Origin: Minisyncoccota bacterium
GTDB taxonomy: Bacteria > Patescibacteriota > Minisyncoccia > Minisyncoccales > GBS-2
Assembly (NCBI GenBank): GCA_938023415.1
Contig: CALHEE010000008.1
Location: 1-36,990, forward strand
Length of the DNA stretch: 36,990 bases
Direction: 5' to 3'
The position numbers were made by a program, and so were the translations under genes. Numbering within the stretch: position 1 is the first letter of the stretch; every line of letters starts with the position of its first letter. The notes below the pieces were generated by a model. It did no database searches. It was not told the origin of the DNA and saw only the letters and a program-made list of their open reading frames with translations. Positions 1-9,747 of this stretch are shown here, piece after piece.

Positions 1-450
1 ACAACCGTAATTACTACAAGTAAAATATCTTGTCGGATCTAGTTCTAACTGAAAGTAAAGACAAAACTTTTGCGGTCGATTATTTCCCTCCCTATACCAA
101 AAATATTGTCTTACGCCATTGCCAGTGGGAATGGGGTTTAAATAAATTTGTAAATCTTCATTTACGGGAAGGATTTGTTCTCCGCAAAGATCAGTAGCAC
201 AAGAAAAAGGAGTAGGAAGGCTAGTTGGATAATAACCTAAGTCATTGTACCTCAGTTCCAGAGCATTAACGATCTGGCGCAAATCCGCCTTCCCTTTAAT
301 GTCTCGCTGTTTTTTTCTCATGTCCATAAAGTTAATAGAAACAATGGCGATCAAAAAAACAATAATAGTAAGGACAAGTAAAAGCTCAACTAAAGTGAAG
401 CCACTAATTTTTTTAAATCTTTCTGCTTTGCTTTTAAAGAAAGATGTCAT
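1..450 (-). CDS. Type IV pilin / pseudopilin-like protein, 3' end truncated by window edge
   Basis: Minus-strand reading MTSFFKSKAERFKKISGFTLVELLLVLTIIVFLIAIVSINFMDMRKKQRDIKGKADLRQIVNALELRYNDLGYYPT...; prepilin motif SGFTLVELL plus hydrophobic helix. Absent from the ORF track because it is open at the edge. Confidence 0.9.
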   Translation of the reverse strand, partial: MTSFFKSKAERFKKISGFTLVELLLVLTIIVFLIAIVSINFMDMRKKQRDIKGKADLRQIVNALELRYNDLGYYPTSLPTPFSCATDLCGEQILPVNEDLQIYLNPIPTGNGVRQYFWYREGNNRPQKFCLYFQLELDPTRYFTCSNYGC

Positions 451-522
451 CTTTTCCCTTTTTGTTTTCCTTATTTTTTAGTATAAAAGAAAATCGCAAA
501 AAGACAAGCTAAGGGTTTTTGG

Positions 523-605
523 TGCGGACGGTGGGACTTGCACCCACACGGGAAAACCCCATACGCCCCTCAAACGTACGCGTCTGCTAATTCCGCCACG
601 TCCGC
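523..605 (-). tRNA. tRNA-Leu (anticodon GAG)
   Basis: Acceptor GCGGACG/CGTCCGC, anticodon loop TTGAGGG, long variable arm, T arm GTGGGTGCAAGTCCCAC. Confidence 0.93.
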
Positions 606-625
606 CCATTTTTATTTTAATAAAT

Positions 626-1279
626 TTAAGGCTTCAAAACAATTATTTTTGCTTCTTCAGGCGACAAGTCTTTCTTTTTAATCGATAATTTTTTTGTCGG
701 TTCTAAAGATTTTATTCCAAAAGTTTTCAAAAATTTATCCAAGGTTTCAAGTTTGATTTTTATTTTTGGAATCCAATAATGCATAGGGATAGTAATTTTT
801 GGTTCAAGTTGGTTCATAATCTTTACCGCTTCTTTAGAAGAAATGGTAAAAACCCCACCTACCGGAATCATTAAAATATCGATCTCTCCTATCGCTTCTA
901 ATTGTTCTTGGGTTAATTCCTTTTGCCCAAAATCTCCCAAATGACAAATTCTTAAATCTTCCGCCTCGATAATAAAAATATTATTCTCTCCCCTTTCTTT
1001 ACCCTGGACATTGTCATGAAAACTCAAAATTCCTTGAACAAACACATTCTTTATTTCATATTCTCCAGGGCTGTCAATCAAAAAATAATTACCTGAAATT
1101 GCCTCAACATTATCATGATCTTTGTGATGGTGGGAAATTAATAAAATATCAGCCTCTAATTTTGGTAACCTCAAACCGATCTCTGGGGAAAAGGGGTCAA
1201 TCACAATAGAAACTTGCTCTCCTTTATTTTTGGGAATCAAAATTTGAAAACAAGACTGGCCGTACCAAAAAAGTTGCAT
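626..1279 (-). CDS. Metallo-beta-lactamase-fold metal-dependent hydrolase (UlaG-like)
   Basis: 217 aa; LISHHHKDHDN metal-binding motif, IPMHYW near C-terminus. Confidence 0.85.
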   Translation of the reverse strand: MQLFWYGQSCFQILIPKNKGEQVSIVIDPFSPEIGLRLPKLEADILLISHHHKDHDNVEAISGNYFLIDSPGEYEIKNVFVQGILSFHDNVQGKERGENNIFIIEAEDLRICHLGDFGQKELTQEQLEAIGEIDILMIPVGGVFTISSKEAVKIMNQLEPKITIPMHYWIPKIKIKLETLDKFLKTFGIKSLEPTKKLSIKKKDLSPEEAKIIVLKP

Positions 1280-1285
1280 AAGGTT

Positions 1286-1314
1286 ATTTTAACATTGCTC
1301 TTGAAAAGAAGCAA
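1286..1314 (-). promoter_or_regulatory. Putative promoter TTGCTT-17-TAAAAT, -10 ends 6 nt before ATG of MBL hydrolase
   Basis: By-eye match to sigma70-type -35/-10 boxes on minus strand; ATG at 1279. Confidence 0.55.
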
Positions 1315-1340
1315 GAAATATTATAAGTTAAGTAGGTAGT

Positions 1341-2144
1341 ATGATAAATCGGATGAAAAAATTGCTAACAGAAAATGAATTATTGAAACCACCAACCATT
1401 GGTCAGGTGGTTAAGGGAAAGGTTTTAAGCAAAGGAAAAAAGGCAATTTTTTTGGATTTGGGAGCAATTGGCACAGGAGTGATTTATGGAAGAGAATTTT
1501 TAGAGTCAAAAGATCAACTTAAAAATTTAAAGATTGGAGATGAGGTTTTAGCAAAAATAATCGATTTAGACAATGAAGAAGGACTTATTGAATTGTCAGT
1601 CAAAGAAGCATCACAAGAAGTAACCTTTGAAATTTTAAAAGAAAAAAAGAAAAGCGGTGAGGTCTTAAAAGTAAAGATTTTGGGAGCAAACAAAGGAGGA
1701 CTGTTAACTGAGGTTTTAGGAATTCCTGCTTTTCTGCCTGTCTCTCAATTAAAACCAGAGCATTATCCAAAAGTAGAAAACGGAGACAAAAACCAAATTT
1801 TGAAAAGGCTTCAAAAATTTATAGGAAAAGAGCTTGAGGTTCAGGTTTTAAATATTCTTTCTGAAAGTCGTCAACTCATTCTTACTGAAAGAATAAAAAA
1901 GAAAGAAAAAACCCCTAGCCAATTAGAGGGCCCAAAAGTAGGAGAGGTGGTAGAAGGAGAAATTAGCGCCATTACCTCCTTTGGAGCTTTCGTGAAATTT
2001 GGAGATTTAGAGGGACTGGTCCCCTTCTCTGAATACAACATGGATAACTTGAAGGTGGGAGAAAGGGTGAGGGTAAAAATTATAGAAATAAAAGACGATA
2101 AAATTTATTTATCTTTAAAATTGGAAAATGAAAAATTTCACTAA
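1341..2144 (+). CDS. rpsA: 30S ribosomal protein S1-like (S1 RNA-binding repeats)
   Basis: Repeated S1 domains: GQVVKGKVLSKGKKAIFLDLGAIGTGVI..., GEVVEGEISAITSFGAFVKFGDLEGLVPFSE. Confidence 0.85.
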   Translation: MINRMKKLLTENELLKPPTIGQVVKGKVLSKGKKAIFLDLGAIGTGVIYGREFLESKDQLKNLKIGDEVLAKIIDLDNEEGLIELSVKEASQEVTFEILKEKKKSGEVLKVKILGANKGGLLTEVLGIPAFLPVSQLKPEHYPKVENGDKNQILKRLQKFIGKELEVQVLNILSESRQLILTERIKKKEKTPSQLEGPKVGEVVEGEISAITSFGAFVKFGDLEGLVPFSEYNMDNLKVGERVRVKIIEIKDDKIYLSLKLENEKFH

Positions 2145-3999
2145 AAATTTCCTTCTTTTAATAATTCTTTTTTTTCTCACCTCTCTCTTTTTTAGTTTTT
2201 TCTCAAAACCTTTTCAGGAAAAAAAGGAAATTTCGCTCACTAAATTGGTTGAAGAAATCAATCAGGGAAGAGTGAAAAAAATTACCGCTATTGGAAATCA
2301 GTTAGAAATCGTCTACCAAGATAACTCTCGGGTTTATTCTAAAAAGGAGCCAGAAGCTGCTCTTTCTCAATCTCTGATTAATTACGGAGCAATTAGAGAA
2401 AAATTGAGCCAAGTTGAAATTGAAACTAAGGAAGTAGGAAATGTCTGGAGTTGGTTGGGCCCAATTTTATTTTCTCTCTTGCCTTTTTTGATTCTAATTT
2501 TCTTTTTCTGGAGCATTTTCCGCCAAGCAAAAACTGGTACCACCCAGATTTTCGACTTTACTAAAGCAAAACCAAGACTCTTTGGGGCAGGATCAAAACA
2601 AAAGGAAAAGGTCAGCTTTGATGATGTAGGAGGACTAAAAGAAGCTAAAGAAGAACTAAAAGAGGTGGTCGATTTTTTGAAAAATCCAAAAAAATATTTA
2701 CAATTGGGAGCAAAGATCCCCCGGGGGGTTTTATTAATAGGCGCTCCCGGTACCGGAAAAACTTTATTGGCCAAAGCCATTGCCTCCCAAGCTAATGTTC
2801 CTTTCTTCTCAATTACCGCCTCTGAGGTGATTGAGCTTTTTGTTGGAGTAGGAAGTGCGAGGATTAGAAGTCTCTTTGAACAGGCAAGAAAAGTCGGACG
2901 GGCAATTATCTTTATTGATGAAATCGATAGCATCGGAAAAATAAGGGGGGTAGGGGTAACTGGTGGGCACGAAGAGAGGGAACAAACTTTAAATCAATTA
3001 TTGGCAGAAATGGATGGAATTGGAAGGGAAGAAGGAATCTTGGTTTTTGCTGCTACTAATAGACCTGAATTGTTAGACCCTGCTCTTTTGCGACCAGGAA
3101 GATTTGACCGAAGAATCGTTTTAGATTTACCAGATGTTGGAGAAAGGGAGGAAATTTTAAAAATCCATTGTCGAGGAAAACCATTGGCTTTAAATGTTAA
3201 TTTAAGGGAAATTGCGGAAAGAACTCCTGGTTTTTCTGGAGCAGATTTAGCCAATGTCGTCAATGAAGCAGCTATCTTAGCGGCAAGAAAAAACAAACAA
3301 CAAATTTTCCAAGAAGAATTTTTAGAGGCAATTGAAAAAGTTTTGTTGGGACCAGAAAGAAAATCCCATATTTTGTCACTTAAAGAAAAAGAAATCGCTG
3401 CCTATCACGAAACTGGACATGCCTTGGTCTCTGCCTTTTTGCCAGAGGCAGAGCCAGTGAGAAAAATTTCCATCATTGCTCGGGGATTGGCTGCAGGTTA
3501 TACCTTGAAATCACCGAAAGAAGAAAGGAAATTTAAAACAAAATCTGAATTTTTGGCAGAAATGGCTGCTCTTTTAGGAGGTTACTGTGCCGAAAAAATA
3601 AAATTTGGTGAAATTACTACTGGGGCAGCCAATGATTTGGAAAGAGCTACTCAACTGGCAAAAAAAATGGTTATGGAATTTGGAATGTCGGCTTTAGGCC
3701 CTATTACTTTCGGAAAGAAAGAAGAGTTGATTTTTTTGGGAAAGGAGGAAATCTTGAGAGATTATTCTGAAAAGGTAGCGGCAAAAATTGATCGAGAAAT
3801 TGAAAAATTAATTAAAGAATCAGAAGAAACAGCTACAAAAATTTTAACCAAAAAAAGAGGGCTTTTGGAAAAAATTGCCAAAAGATTAATAGAAAAAGAA
3901 ACGATAGAAAAAGAAGAATTCGAAGAATTAATTGGAAAAACAGAAAAACCAAAAAGAGTTAAAGCTCAAGAAAAAGTAGTTGAAATAAAAATCAAATAA
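2128..3999 (+). CDS. ftsH: ATP-dependent zinc metalloprotease FtsH
   Basis: AAA Walker [12 protein letters not shown] region, HETGH zinc-binding motif, N-terminal TM segments. Confidence 0.97.
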   Translation: MKNFTKNFLLLIILFFLTSLFFSFFSKPFQEKKEISLTKLVEEINQGRVKKITAIGNQLEIVYQDNSRVYSKKEPEAALSQSLINYGAIREKLSQVEIETKEVGNVWSWLGPILFSLLPFLILIFFFWSIFRQAKTGTTQIFDFTKAKPRLFGAGSKQKEKVSFDDVGGLKEAKEELKEVVDFLKNPKKYLQLGAKIPRGVLLIGAPGTGKTLLAKAIASQANVPFFSITASEVIELFVGVGSARIRSLFEQARKVGRAIIFIDEIDSIGKIRGVGVTGGHEEREQTLNQLLAEMDGIGREEGILVFAATNRPELLDPALLRPGRFDRRIVLDLPDVGEREEILKIHCRGKPLALNVNLREIAERTPGFSGADLANVVNEAAILAARKNKQQIFQEEFLEAIEKVLLGPERKSHILSLKEKEIAAYHETGHALVSAFLPEAEPVRKISIIARGLAAGYTLKSPKEERKFKTKSEFLAEMAALLGGYCAEKIKFGEITTGAANDLERATQLAKKMVMEFGMSALGPITFGKKEELIFLGKEEILRDYSEKVAAKIDREIEKLIKESEETATKILTKKRGLLEKIAKRLIEKETIEKEEFEELIGKTEKPKRVKAQEKVVEIKIK

Positions 4000-4013
4000 A
4001 ATTAAAATAAAAA

Positions 4014-4085
4014 GGGCATGTAGCTCAGTGGTAGAGCATCGTCCTTATAAGACGAGGGTCGCAGGTTCGATCCCTGCCATGCCCA
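4014..4085 (+). tRNA. tRNA-Ile (anticodon TAT)
   Basis: Acceptor GGGCATG/CATGCCC; anticodon stem-loop TCGTC-CTTATAA-GACGA; T arm GCAGG-TTCGATC-CCTGC. Confidence 0.9.
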
Positions 4086-4088
4086 CAG

Positions 4089-4163
4089 GGGCACTTGGCG
4101 CAATGGTAGCGCGTTCGCTTGACGTGCGAAAGGTTGGGGGTTCGAGTCCCTCAGTGCCCACCA
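4089..4163 (+). tRNA. tRNA-Val (anticodon GAC), CCA apparently encoded
   Basis: Acceptor GGGCACT/AGTGCCC, ACCA 3' end, anticodon stem-loop TTCGC-TTGACGT-GCGAA. Confidence 0.93.
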
Positions 4164-4168
4164 AATTT

Positions 4169-4519
4169 ATGGAAAAAGAAATAAAAAATTTTTTAGCGCC
4201 TTTCTTAAAGAAAGATCTCCCTGAAATAAAACCTGGTGATACTGTTTGCGTTTATCAGAAGCTAAAAGAAGGAGAGAAAGAAAAAATTCAAACTTTTGAA
4301 GGAATAGTTATTGCCAGAAAGCATGGAAAAGAAATTGGCGCTACGATCACCGTGAGAAGAGAAATTTCGGGAATTGGAGTTGAAAAAATTTTTCCTCTTC
4401 ACTCACCAACAATTACAAAGATTGAAATCTTAAAAAGAGGAAAAGTGAGGAGGGCAAAACTTTATTATTTAAGAAAAGCGGTTGGTAAAAAGAAGAAAAT
4501 CAAAATAAAGAAAGAATGA
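4169..4519 (+). CDS. rplS: 50S ribosomal protein L19 (start trimmed to ATG after the tRNA)
   Basis: [51 protein letters not shown]...; the longer ORF from 4028 reads through the tRNAs. Confidence 0.92.
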   Translation: MEKEIKNFLAPFLKKDLPEIKPGDTVCVYQKLKEGEKEKIQTFEGIVIARKHGKEIGATITVRREISGIGVEKIFPLHSPTITKIEILKRGKVRRAKLYYLRKAVGKKKKIKIKKE

Positions 4520-5958
4520 AAATGAAGTTGAGAAAGTTTATCAACTACCTTCCTCTCGCTTTTTTAATTTTAGCTAGTTTTCTTACCAGGTTTTATCATC
4601 TCGATCATCCTAAAAAAGTTGTCTTTGATGAGGCCCATTTTGGTCTTTACGCCACAAAATATCTTTCTCGCCAATATTATTATGATATCCATCCCCCATT
4701 TGGGAAACTTCTCTTTGGCCTGGTCGCTTTTTTAACTAAGGCCAAGCCTGGTTTTAATTTTGCCATCTCTACTGAATACGGAAATTTTAATTTTTTTCCT
4801 TTAAGGGCAACGGTCGCTTTTTTTGGTTTTCTTTTTGTAATTTTAATATTCTTTTTAACGAAAGAAATGGGCGGATCTCAAAAAATGGCCTTTTTGTCCG
4901 CCTTTTTTGTTCTCTTTGATAATGCCTTCCTCGTCCAATCCAGATTGATTTTACTTGACACTATCTTAATTTTTTTTATCTTTCTCTCTTTACTTCTCTA
5001 TCTTTGGACAAAAAAGGCGAAGGTTTTTTCCTTAAAGTGGTACCTCCTTTTAACTTTTTTAGGCCTTTCTTTAGGTTGCGCCATTTCGACAAAATTAATA
5101 GGTTTTGGAATTTTTGCCCTTTTGTGGGTATGGGAGATTTTAGAAGAAAATTTTTTTTCAAAAGAAAAAAAAGAAATTCTCTTAAAAATTTTTTTCCTTT
5201 TCTTTTTACCAATTTTTCTTTATCTTCTCTTTTTCTTCATTCATCTTCAACTCCTTCCTCTTCCCTGCCAAGAAAACTGTGGAGAAGTTTTGGAATTGAA
5301 AAAATGGAAAACGTTCTTTGATATTACCGATTTCACCTATTTTGTCCAAGAATTGAATACTCCCCCATCAGGAAATCTTTTTCAGAAAATTTTAAAAATT
5401 CACAAATCCATCTTGAAAAATACCTTCAGCTTCTCAAGCTACCCTTGGGAAAGTAAATGGTACAGCTGGCCATTCTTGATCAGGCCTATTTGTTATTTTT
5501 GGGAAAAGAGAGATAAAGAAATGGTCATCATTTACTTTTTAGGAAATCCTTTAATCTGGTGGATTTCTGGAATTGGGTTTTTGATCTATTTTTATTTAAT
5601 AGTGAGAAACCATCTTTTCCGTTCGAAAATGAACTTGCCGGCCATCTTTTACTCAGAAAAATCTCGGATGCTTGTTTTGGGTTATTTGTTTTTCTTTCTA
5701 CCCTTTTCAGTCATTCCTAGATTTTTATTACTTTATCACTATCTTCCCGCCTTAACCTTTTTAATTATCCTTTTTGCGTTTGTTTTTTGCAGTCTTTTGG
5801 AAAAATTATCTGCCAGGTTTTCAAACATCATTTTCTTTTCAGTTTTAATTTTGATTTTCTTAAGTTTTCTTTATTTTCTTCCTTTGAGCTATGGCCTTCC
5901 CTTAACTGAAGGTTCTTTTAGGAAAAGATTATGGCTTCCTAGTTGGGGCTTTTGGTAA
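4516..5958 (+). CDS. Dolichyl-phosphate-mannose--protein mannosyltransferase family (GT39/PMT), copy 1
   Basis: 480 aa polytopic protein; PMT signatures [33 protein letters not shown]. Confidence 0.85.
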   Translation: MKMKLRKFINYLPLAFLILASFLTRFYHLDHPKKVVFDEAHFGLYATKYLSRQYYYDIHPPFGKLLFGLVAFLTKAKPGFNFAISTEYGNFNFFPLRATVAFFGFLFVILIFFLTKEMGGSQKMAFLSAFFVLFDNAFLVQSRLILLDTILIFFIFLSLLLYLWTKKAKVFSLKWYLLLTFLGLSLGCAISTKLIGFGIFALLWVWEILEENFFSKEKKEILLKIFFLFFLPIFLYLLFFFIHLQLLPLPCQENCGEVLELKKWKTFFDITDFTYFVQELNTPPSGNLFQKILKIHKSILKNTFSFSSYPWESKWYSWPFLIRPICYFWEKRDKEMVIIYFLGNPLIWWISGIGFLIYFYLIVRNHLFRSKMNLPAIFYSEKSRMLVLGYLFFFLPFSVIPRFLLLYHYLPALTFLIILFAFVFCSLLEKLSARFSNIIFFSVLILIFLSFLYFLPLSYGLPLTEGSFRKRLWLPSWGFW

Positions 5959-5975
5959 GTTTTTTGGAGGAAAAA

Positions 5976-6668
5976 ATGAATTTAAAAATTATTTACCAAG
6001 ATGAAAATTTATTAGTTTTAGAAAAACCTGCAGGAATGATCGTCTTTCCAGAAGGAAAGATAAAAGAAAAAACTCTTGTCGATTTTCTTTTAGAAAGATA
6101 CCCTGAGTTAAAGAAGGTGGGTGAAGCTCCAAGATACGGAGTGGTCCATAGATTAGACAAGGAAACTTCTGGAATTTTGTTGGTGGCAAAAAATGAAAAA
6201 GCCCTAAAATTTTTTCAAAGGCAATTTAAGGAAAGAAAGGTAATTAAAAAATATTTGGCCCTTTTACATGGAAGACTTAAAGAAAATTTTGGTAGAATTG
6301 AAACCTTAATCGGCCGTTCACCCAAAAATGGCCAAAAACAAAAAGTTTATTTACCTTTTGAACCAAAGGCAAAAGGGAAAAGAAAAGCCATCACTGAATA
6401 TCGGGTCTTAGAGAGATTTCAAAATTATACCTTATGTGAAGTGATGCCAAAAACTGGCAGAAAGCATCAAATCAGGGTTCATTTTAGTTATTTGGGCCAT
6501 CCCATTGTCGGAGATAAAATTTATAGCTTCAAAAATCAAAAATCTAAACTAAAAAGGCACTTCTTGCATGCCTTTTATTTAAAAATAAAAATGCCAGAGG
6601 GAAGAGAAAGAGAGTTTCAATCAGAATTACCAAAAGATTTGAAAGAATTTCTTGAAAAATTAAGATGA
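5976..6668 (+). CDS. RluA/RluD-family pseudouridine synthase
   Basis: GVVHRLDKETSGILLVAKN catalytic motif; GGAGG SD at 5966-5970. Confidence 0.93.
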   Translation: MNLKIIYQDENLLVLEKPAGMIVFPEGKIKEKTLVDFLLERYPELKKVGEAPRYGVVHRLDKETSGILLVAKNEKALKFFQRQFKERKVIKKYLALLHGRLKENFGRIETLIGRSPKNGQKQKVYLPFEPKAKGKRKAITEYRVLERFQNYTLCEVMPKTGRKHQIRVHFSYLGHPIVGDKIYSFKNQKSKLKRHFLHAFYLKIKMPEGREREFQSELPKDLKEFLEKLR

Positions 6669-6943
6669 GAGAATTTTTAAAAAAAATTCAACAATGGCCA
6701 AGGAAAAGAAAAAAGATTTTGCTTTGGATGACGATCATCATTTTGGGGATCTTTCTTTTTAGATTTTATATTGGTAATCTCCAAAAAAAATTTCAAGCCT
6801 TGAGGCCAAACGAAAAAAGGGAAATTCTTAAAAAAAGGGGAAATGAATGGCAGAAGATAGAAGAAGAATTAAAAAAATTAGAAAAAGAGTTAGAGGATCT
6901 TTATAAAGCTTTTCAGCCAAAGAAAAATGAAAATGTGAAATAA
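6665..6943 (+). CDS. Small single-TM protein with charged coiled-coil tail, unknown function
   Basis: 92 aa; ILLWMTIIILGIFLFRFYIG TM, Lys/Glu-rich helix after. Confidence 0.6.
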   Translation: MREFLKKIQQWPRKRKKILLWMTIIILGIFLFRFYIGNLQKKFQALRPNEKREILKKRGNEWQKIEEELKKLEKELEDLYKAFQPKKNENVK

Positions 6944-6960
6944 AAAAGTTTAGAGAACAT

Positions 6961-8190
6961 ATGATCGGAGATTTAGAGAAAAATTTGAGAGAAAAAATTT
7001 TGTTTTTCTCATGGATCCTTTTCTTTATTGGCGCATTTTTTAATTATCTTCTTTACTTTTCCTTCAAAGATTTTTTATCATTTTCTTTTTTCTTAAATTC
7101 TCTCATTAACCTTTCCTCCGATCTTTTTTTCCTCATTTTTTTCATTTTTCTTTTTCTTTCTTTCAAAACAGGTTTAAAACTTTCTCATGAGGGATTGGTC
7201 CTTTTTTTCGCTTTGCTTTTTTATCTCATTTTGTCTTTTTCCTCTACATTTTGGAGTGTCTTTCCAGGCACTACATTTTGGAAGAGCTTTAATTTATTAA
7301 TTTTAAGCTTTCCTCCTTTATTCACCTCTCTTAATTTTTCCAAACCAAAATTTCTCCTAAATAGTTTTGGAACCCTTCTTTCTTTCCTCTCTATCTTCAC
7401 CATTTTTTGCAATTTTATCTTACAAATTTTAGTTAAAAATCACCTTTACCTTTTTGGCAATCCCAATCCTTTTGGTTTTTGGCTTTTTTTAACCAGCGCT
7501 ATTACTTTTTTTCTCTATTTTTTTAATTCAAAAAAATATTTTTTCTTCTTTTTTCTCATTCAAATTTTCACTTTAATGTCTACTTTTTCCAGAGGATCTT
7601 TGCTGGGGGTAATGGGATTTTTTCTTTGTTTTTTCTTTCTCCTTTGGCAAAAAAGAAGAGAACTTTTGAAACCTTTCTTATTAAAAACCCTTCCTCTCTT
7701 TTTTATCCTCGGAATAACTTCTATTTTAATTTCTCCTCAAGGCTGGTTGACAAAATTCAAACTAGGAATGAACAAAAGAATAGAAATTTGGAAAGAAGGG
7801 TTCGCACTTTGGAAAGAAAAACCATTTTTAGGTCATGGCTTTGGAGCTTCTGATTTTTTGCTTTTCCAAAGAATCATTCCGCCTCCGTTTAGTTATCCCT
7901 CTTTTCATAATGTCTTTTTCGAAACTCTTGCAGATTTAGGAATTGTTGGTCTTTTAATTTTAGTGTTTTTCTGGTTTTTCGCGATTAAATTTGGTATAAA
8001 AAAATTGAAAATGGCTAAGGCTGAAGAGGAAATTCTTCCTTTAATTTTTCTCCTCTCTCTTCAAGGAGGTATTTTTTTAAATTCTCTTTTTGAATCCCAC
8101 ATTGCCCCTCAGGCCCTTTCTTTTCTATACTCTCTTTGGATATTTTTCACTTCCTTCTTATTAAATCCCAATCTTTATAAAAGAGAGTAA
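6961..8190 (+). CDS. O-antigen ligase / Wzy-like polytopic protein
   Basis: 409 aa, many TMs; KEKPFLGHGFGASDF...SFHNVFFETLADLGIVGLLILVFF typical of Wzy_C-family proteins. Confidence 0.78.
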   Translation: MIGDLEKNLREKILFFSWILFFIGAFFNYLLYFSFKDFLSFSFFLNSLINLSSDLFFLIFFIFLFLSFKTGLKLSHEGLVLFFALLFYLILSFSSTFWSVFPGTTFWKSFNLLILSFPPLFTSLNFSKPKFLLNSFGTLLSFLSIFTIFCNFILQILVKNHLYLFGNPNPFGFWLFLTSAITFFLYFFNSKKYFFFFFLIQIFTLMSTFSRGSLLGVMGFFLCFFFLLWQKRRELLKPFLLKTLPLFFILGITSILISPQGWLTKFKLGMNKRIEIWKEGFALWKEKPFLGHGFGASDFLLFQRIIPPPFSYPSFHNVFFETLADLGIVGLLILVFFWFFAIKFGIKKLKMAKAEEEILPLIFLLSLQGGIFLNSLFESHIAPQALSFLYSLWIFFTSFLLNPNLYKRE

Positions 8191-8191
8191 A

Positions 8192-9619
8192 ATGAAGAAA
8201 AAGATAAAACAAATCTTTGCCCTTCTTTTTTTGGTACTCCTTAGTTTTTTCACTAGATTTTATCGCCTTGATTTCCCACCTAATGTCGTCTTTGACGAAG
8301 CCCACTTTGGTCTCTATGCCACAAAGTATCTTTCTCATCAATATTATTTTGATGTTCACCCCCCTTTGGGAAAGTTAATTTTTGGCTTGGTTGCCTTTTT
8401 GTCTAAAGCAGAACCTGGTTTTGATTTTGAAAAATCAAAAAGCTACGGAGACTTCAATTTTTTACCATTGAGAGCGATAGTCGCCTTTTTTGGCGTTTTT
8501 TTAATCATTTTAATATATTTTCTAGTCAAAGAATTAGGGTTTTCAGAAAAAACTGCCTTTTTTTCAGCTTTCTTTATGATATTTGATAATGCTCTTTTGC
8601 TTCAGTCGCGCTTAATTTTAATGGATATTTTTCTTTTATTTTTTATATTTCTTTCACTTTATCTTTATCTCTTGATTAAAAAAACTACCCCTTTTTCAAG
8701 AAGATGGTGGATTTTAAACTTTTTCTTAGGAATTTCTTTGGGGGCAGCAATTTCCATAAAGCTCATTGGATTAGGAATTCTCTTTCTTTTATGGTTATGG
8801 GAAATTTTTGAGGAAAGAGTTTTTTCAAAGGAAAAAAAAGAACTCTTTGTAAAAATAGGACTTTGGGCAATCTTGCCCCTTTTTCTCTTTTTTTTGTTTT
8901 TCCTTATTCATTTTTCTCTCCTTTGGGAAAATTGTAGCAAAAATTGTGGCTTTGTTTTGGAAGGAGAAATAATGCGAGCAAAAGCTGAAGGTATTTCTTT
9001 TTACCTACTTCTTAATACTCTTCCTGAAGGAAATATTTTTCAAAAAATTTTCAGAGAAATAAAAATGATAATGTGGAGCAATCTTTCTGGACAACGATGG
9101 GTTTTTGAAAGTCCTTTTTATCTCTGGCCCCTCATGTTTCAACCTTTTCCTTATTTTCACACTTTTTTAGATGAAAAGTGGATACTTATTGTTTTTTTAG
9201 GCAATCCTTTTGTTTGGTGGGGCTCTTTTTTCGGGATCTTGGTCTATTTATATTTGTTGATAAGAAATTTAATTGTTAAATTTAAGAAAAACCTGCCTCC
9301 TACTTTTTATTCTCCCAATTTAAGGCTTTTATTTTTGGGATTTATCATTTTTTGGGTTTCTTTTTTGATCATCCCCCGCTTTTTACTGTTATATCATTAT
9401 TTAACCGCTTTAGTTTTTGCAATTATTATTTTTTCCAATCTAATTGGTGAACTTTTCCAGAAGATCCCTCGATATTCAAATATTTTATTCTTTGGAACCT
9501 TAATTTTTTGTTTTTTAAGCTTTTTATTTTTTTCTCCTTTAACTTACGGATTTCCCATTTCAAAAACTCATTTTCTTGTTAAGAAATGGCTTCCTTTGTT
9601 CACCGTATGGATGAAATAA
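8192..9619 (+). CDS. Dolichyl-phosphate-mannose--protein mannosyltransferase family (GT39/PMT), copy 2
   Basis: [49 protein letters not shown], alignable with copy 1 over its full length. Confidence 0.85.
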   Translation: MKKKIKQIFALLFLVLLSFFTRFYRLDFPPNVVFDEAHFGLYATKYLSHQYYFDVHPPLGKLIFGLVAFLSKAEPGFDFEKSKSYGDFNFLPLRAIVAFFGVFLIILIYFLVKELGFSEKTAFFSAFFMIFDNALLLQSRLILMDIFLLFFIFLSLYLYLLIKKTTPFSRRWWILNFFLGISLGAAISIKLIGLGILFLLWLWEIFEERVFSKEKKELFVKIGLWAILPLFLFFLFFLIHFSLLWENCSKNCGFVLEGEIMRAKAEGISFYLLLNTLPEGNIFQKIFREIKMIMWSNLSGQRWVFESPFYLWPLMFQPFPYFHTFLDEKWILIVFLGNPFVWWGSFFGILVYLYLLIRNLIVKFKKNLPPTFYSPNLRLLFLGFIIFWVSFLIIPRFLLLYHYLTALVFAIIIFSNLIGELFQKIPRYSNILFFGTLIFCFLSFLFFSPLTYGFPISKTHFLVKKWLPLFTVWMK

Positions 9620-9657
9620 GGTTTCAGTCTCTTTCAGAATAAAGTCGTTGGCGCAAT

Positions 9658-9695
9658 TGGCTTTCTTCTTTACCCAAAAGCCATTTTTTATTTTA
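9658..9695 (+). terminator. Putative intrinsic terminator after PMT copy 2
   Basis: TGGCTTT (9658-9664) / AAAGCCA (9677-9683) stem followed by TTTTTTATTTT. Confidence 0.6.
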
Positions 9696-9712
9696 GCTAA
9701 GAAAAATTTTTG

Positions 9713-9740
9713 TTGACTTTTGAAGACAAAAAGATAAAAT
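9713..9740 (+). promoter_or_regulatory. Putative gyrA promoter TTGACT-16-TAAAAT, -10 ends 7 nt before ATG
   Basis: TTGACT 9713-9718, TAAAAT 9735-9740, ATG 9748. Confidence 0.65.
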
Positions 9741-9747
9741 AAATTTT

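Noticed and set aside
245-481. Plus-strand 78-aa ORF
   Set aside because: Antisense to the clear type IV pilin prepilin segment on the minus strand.
2382-3296. Minus-strand ORFs inside ftsH (183 aa and 100 aa)
   Set aside because: Shadow ORFs opposite a strongly conserved FtsH coding region.
9620-9712. Possible small RNA in the gap before gyrA
   Set aside because: The only structure visible is a terminator-like hairpin for the upstream operon; no independent promoter identified.
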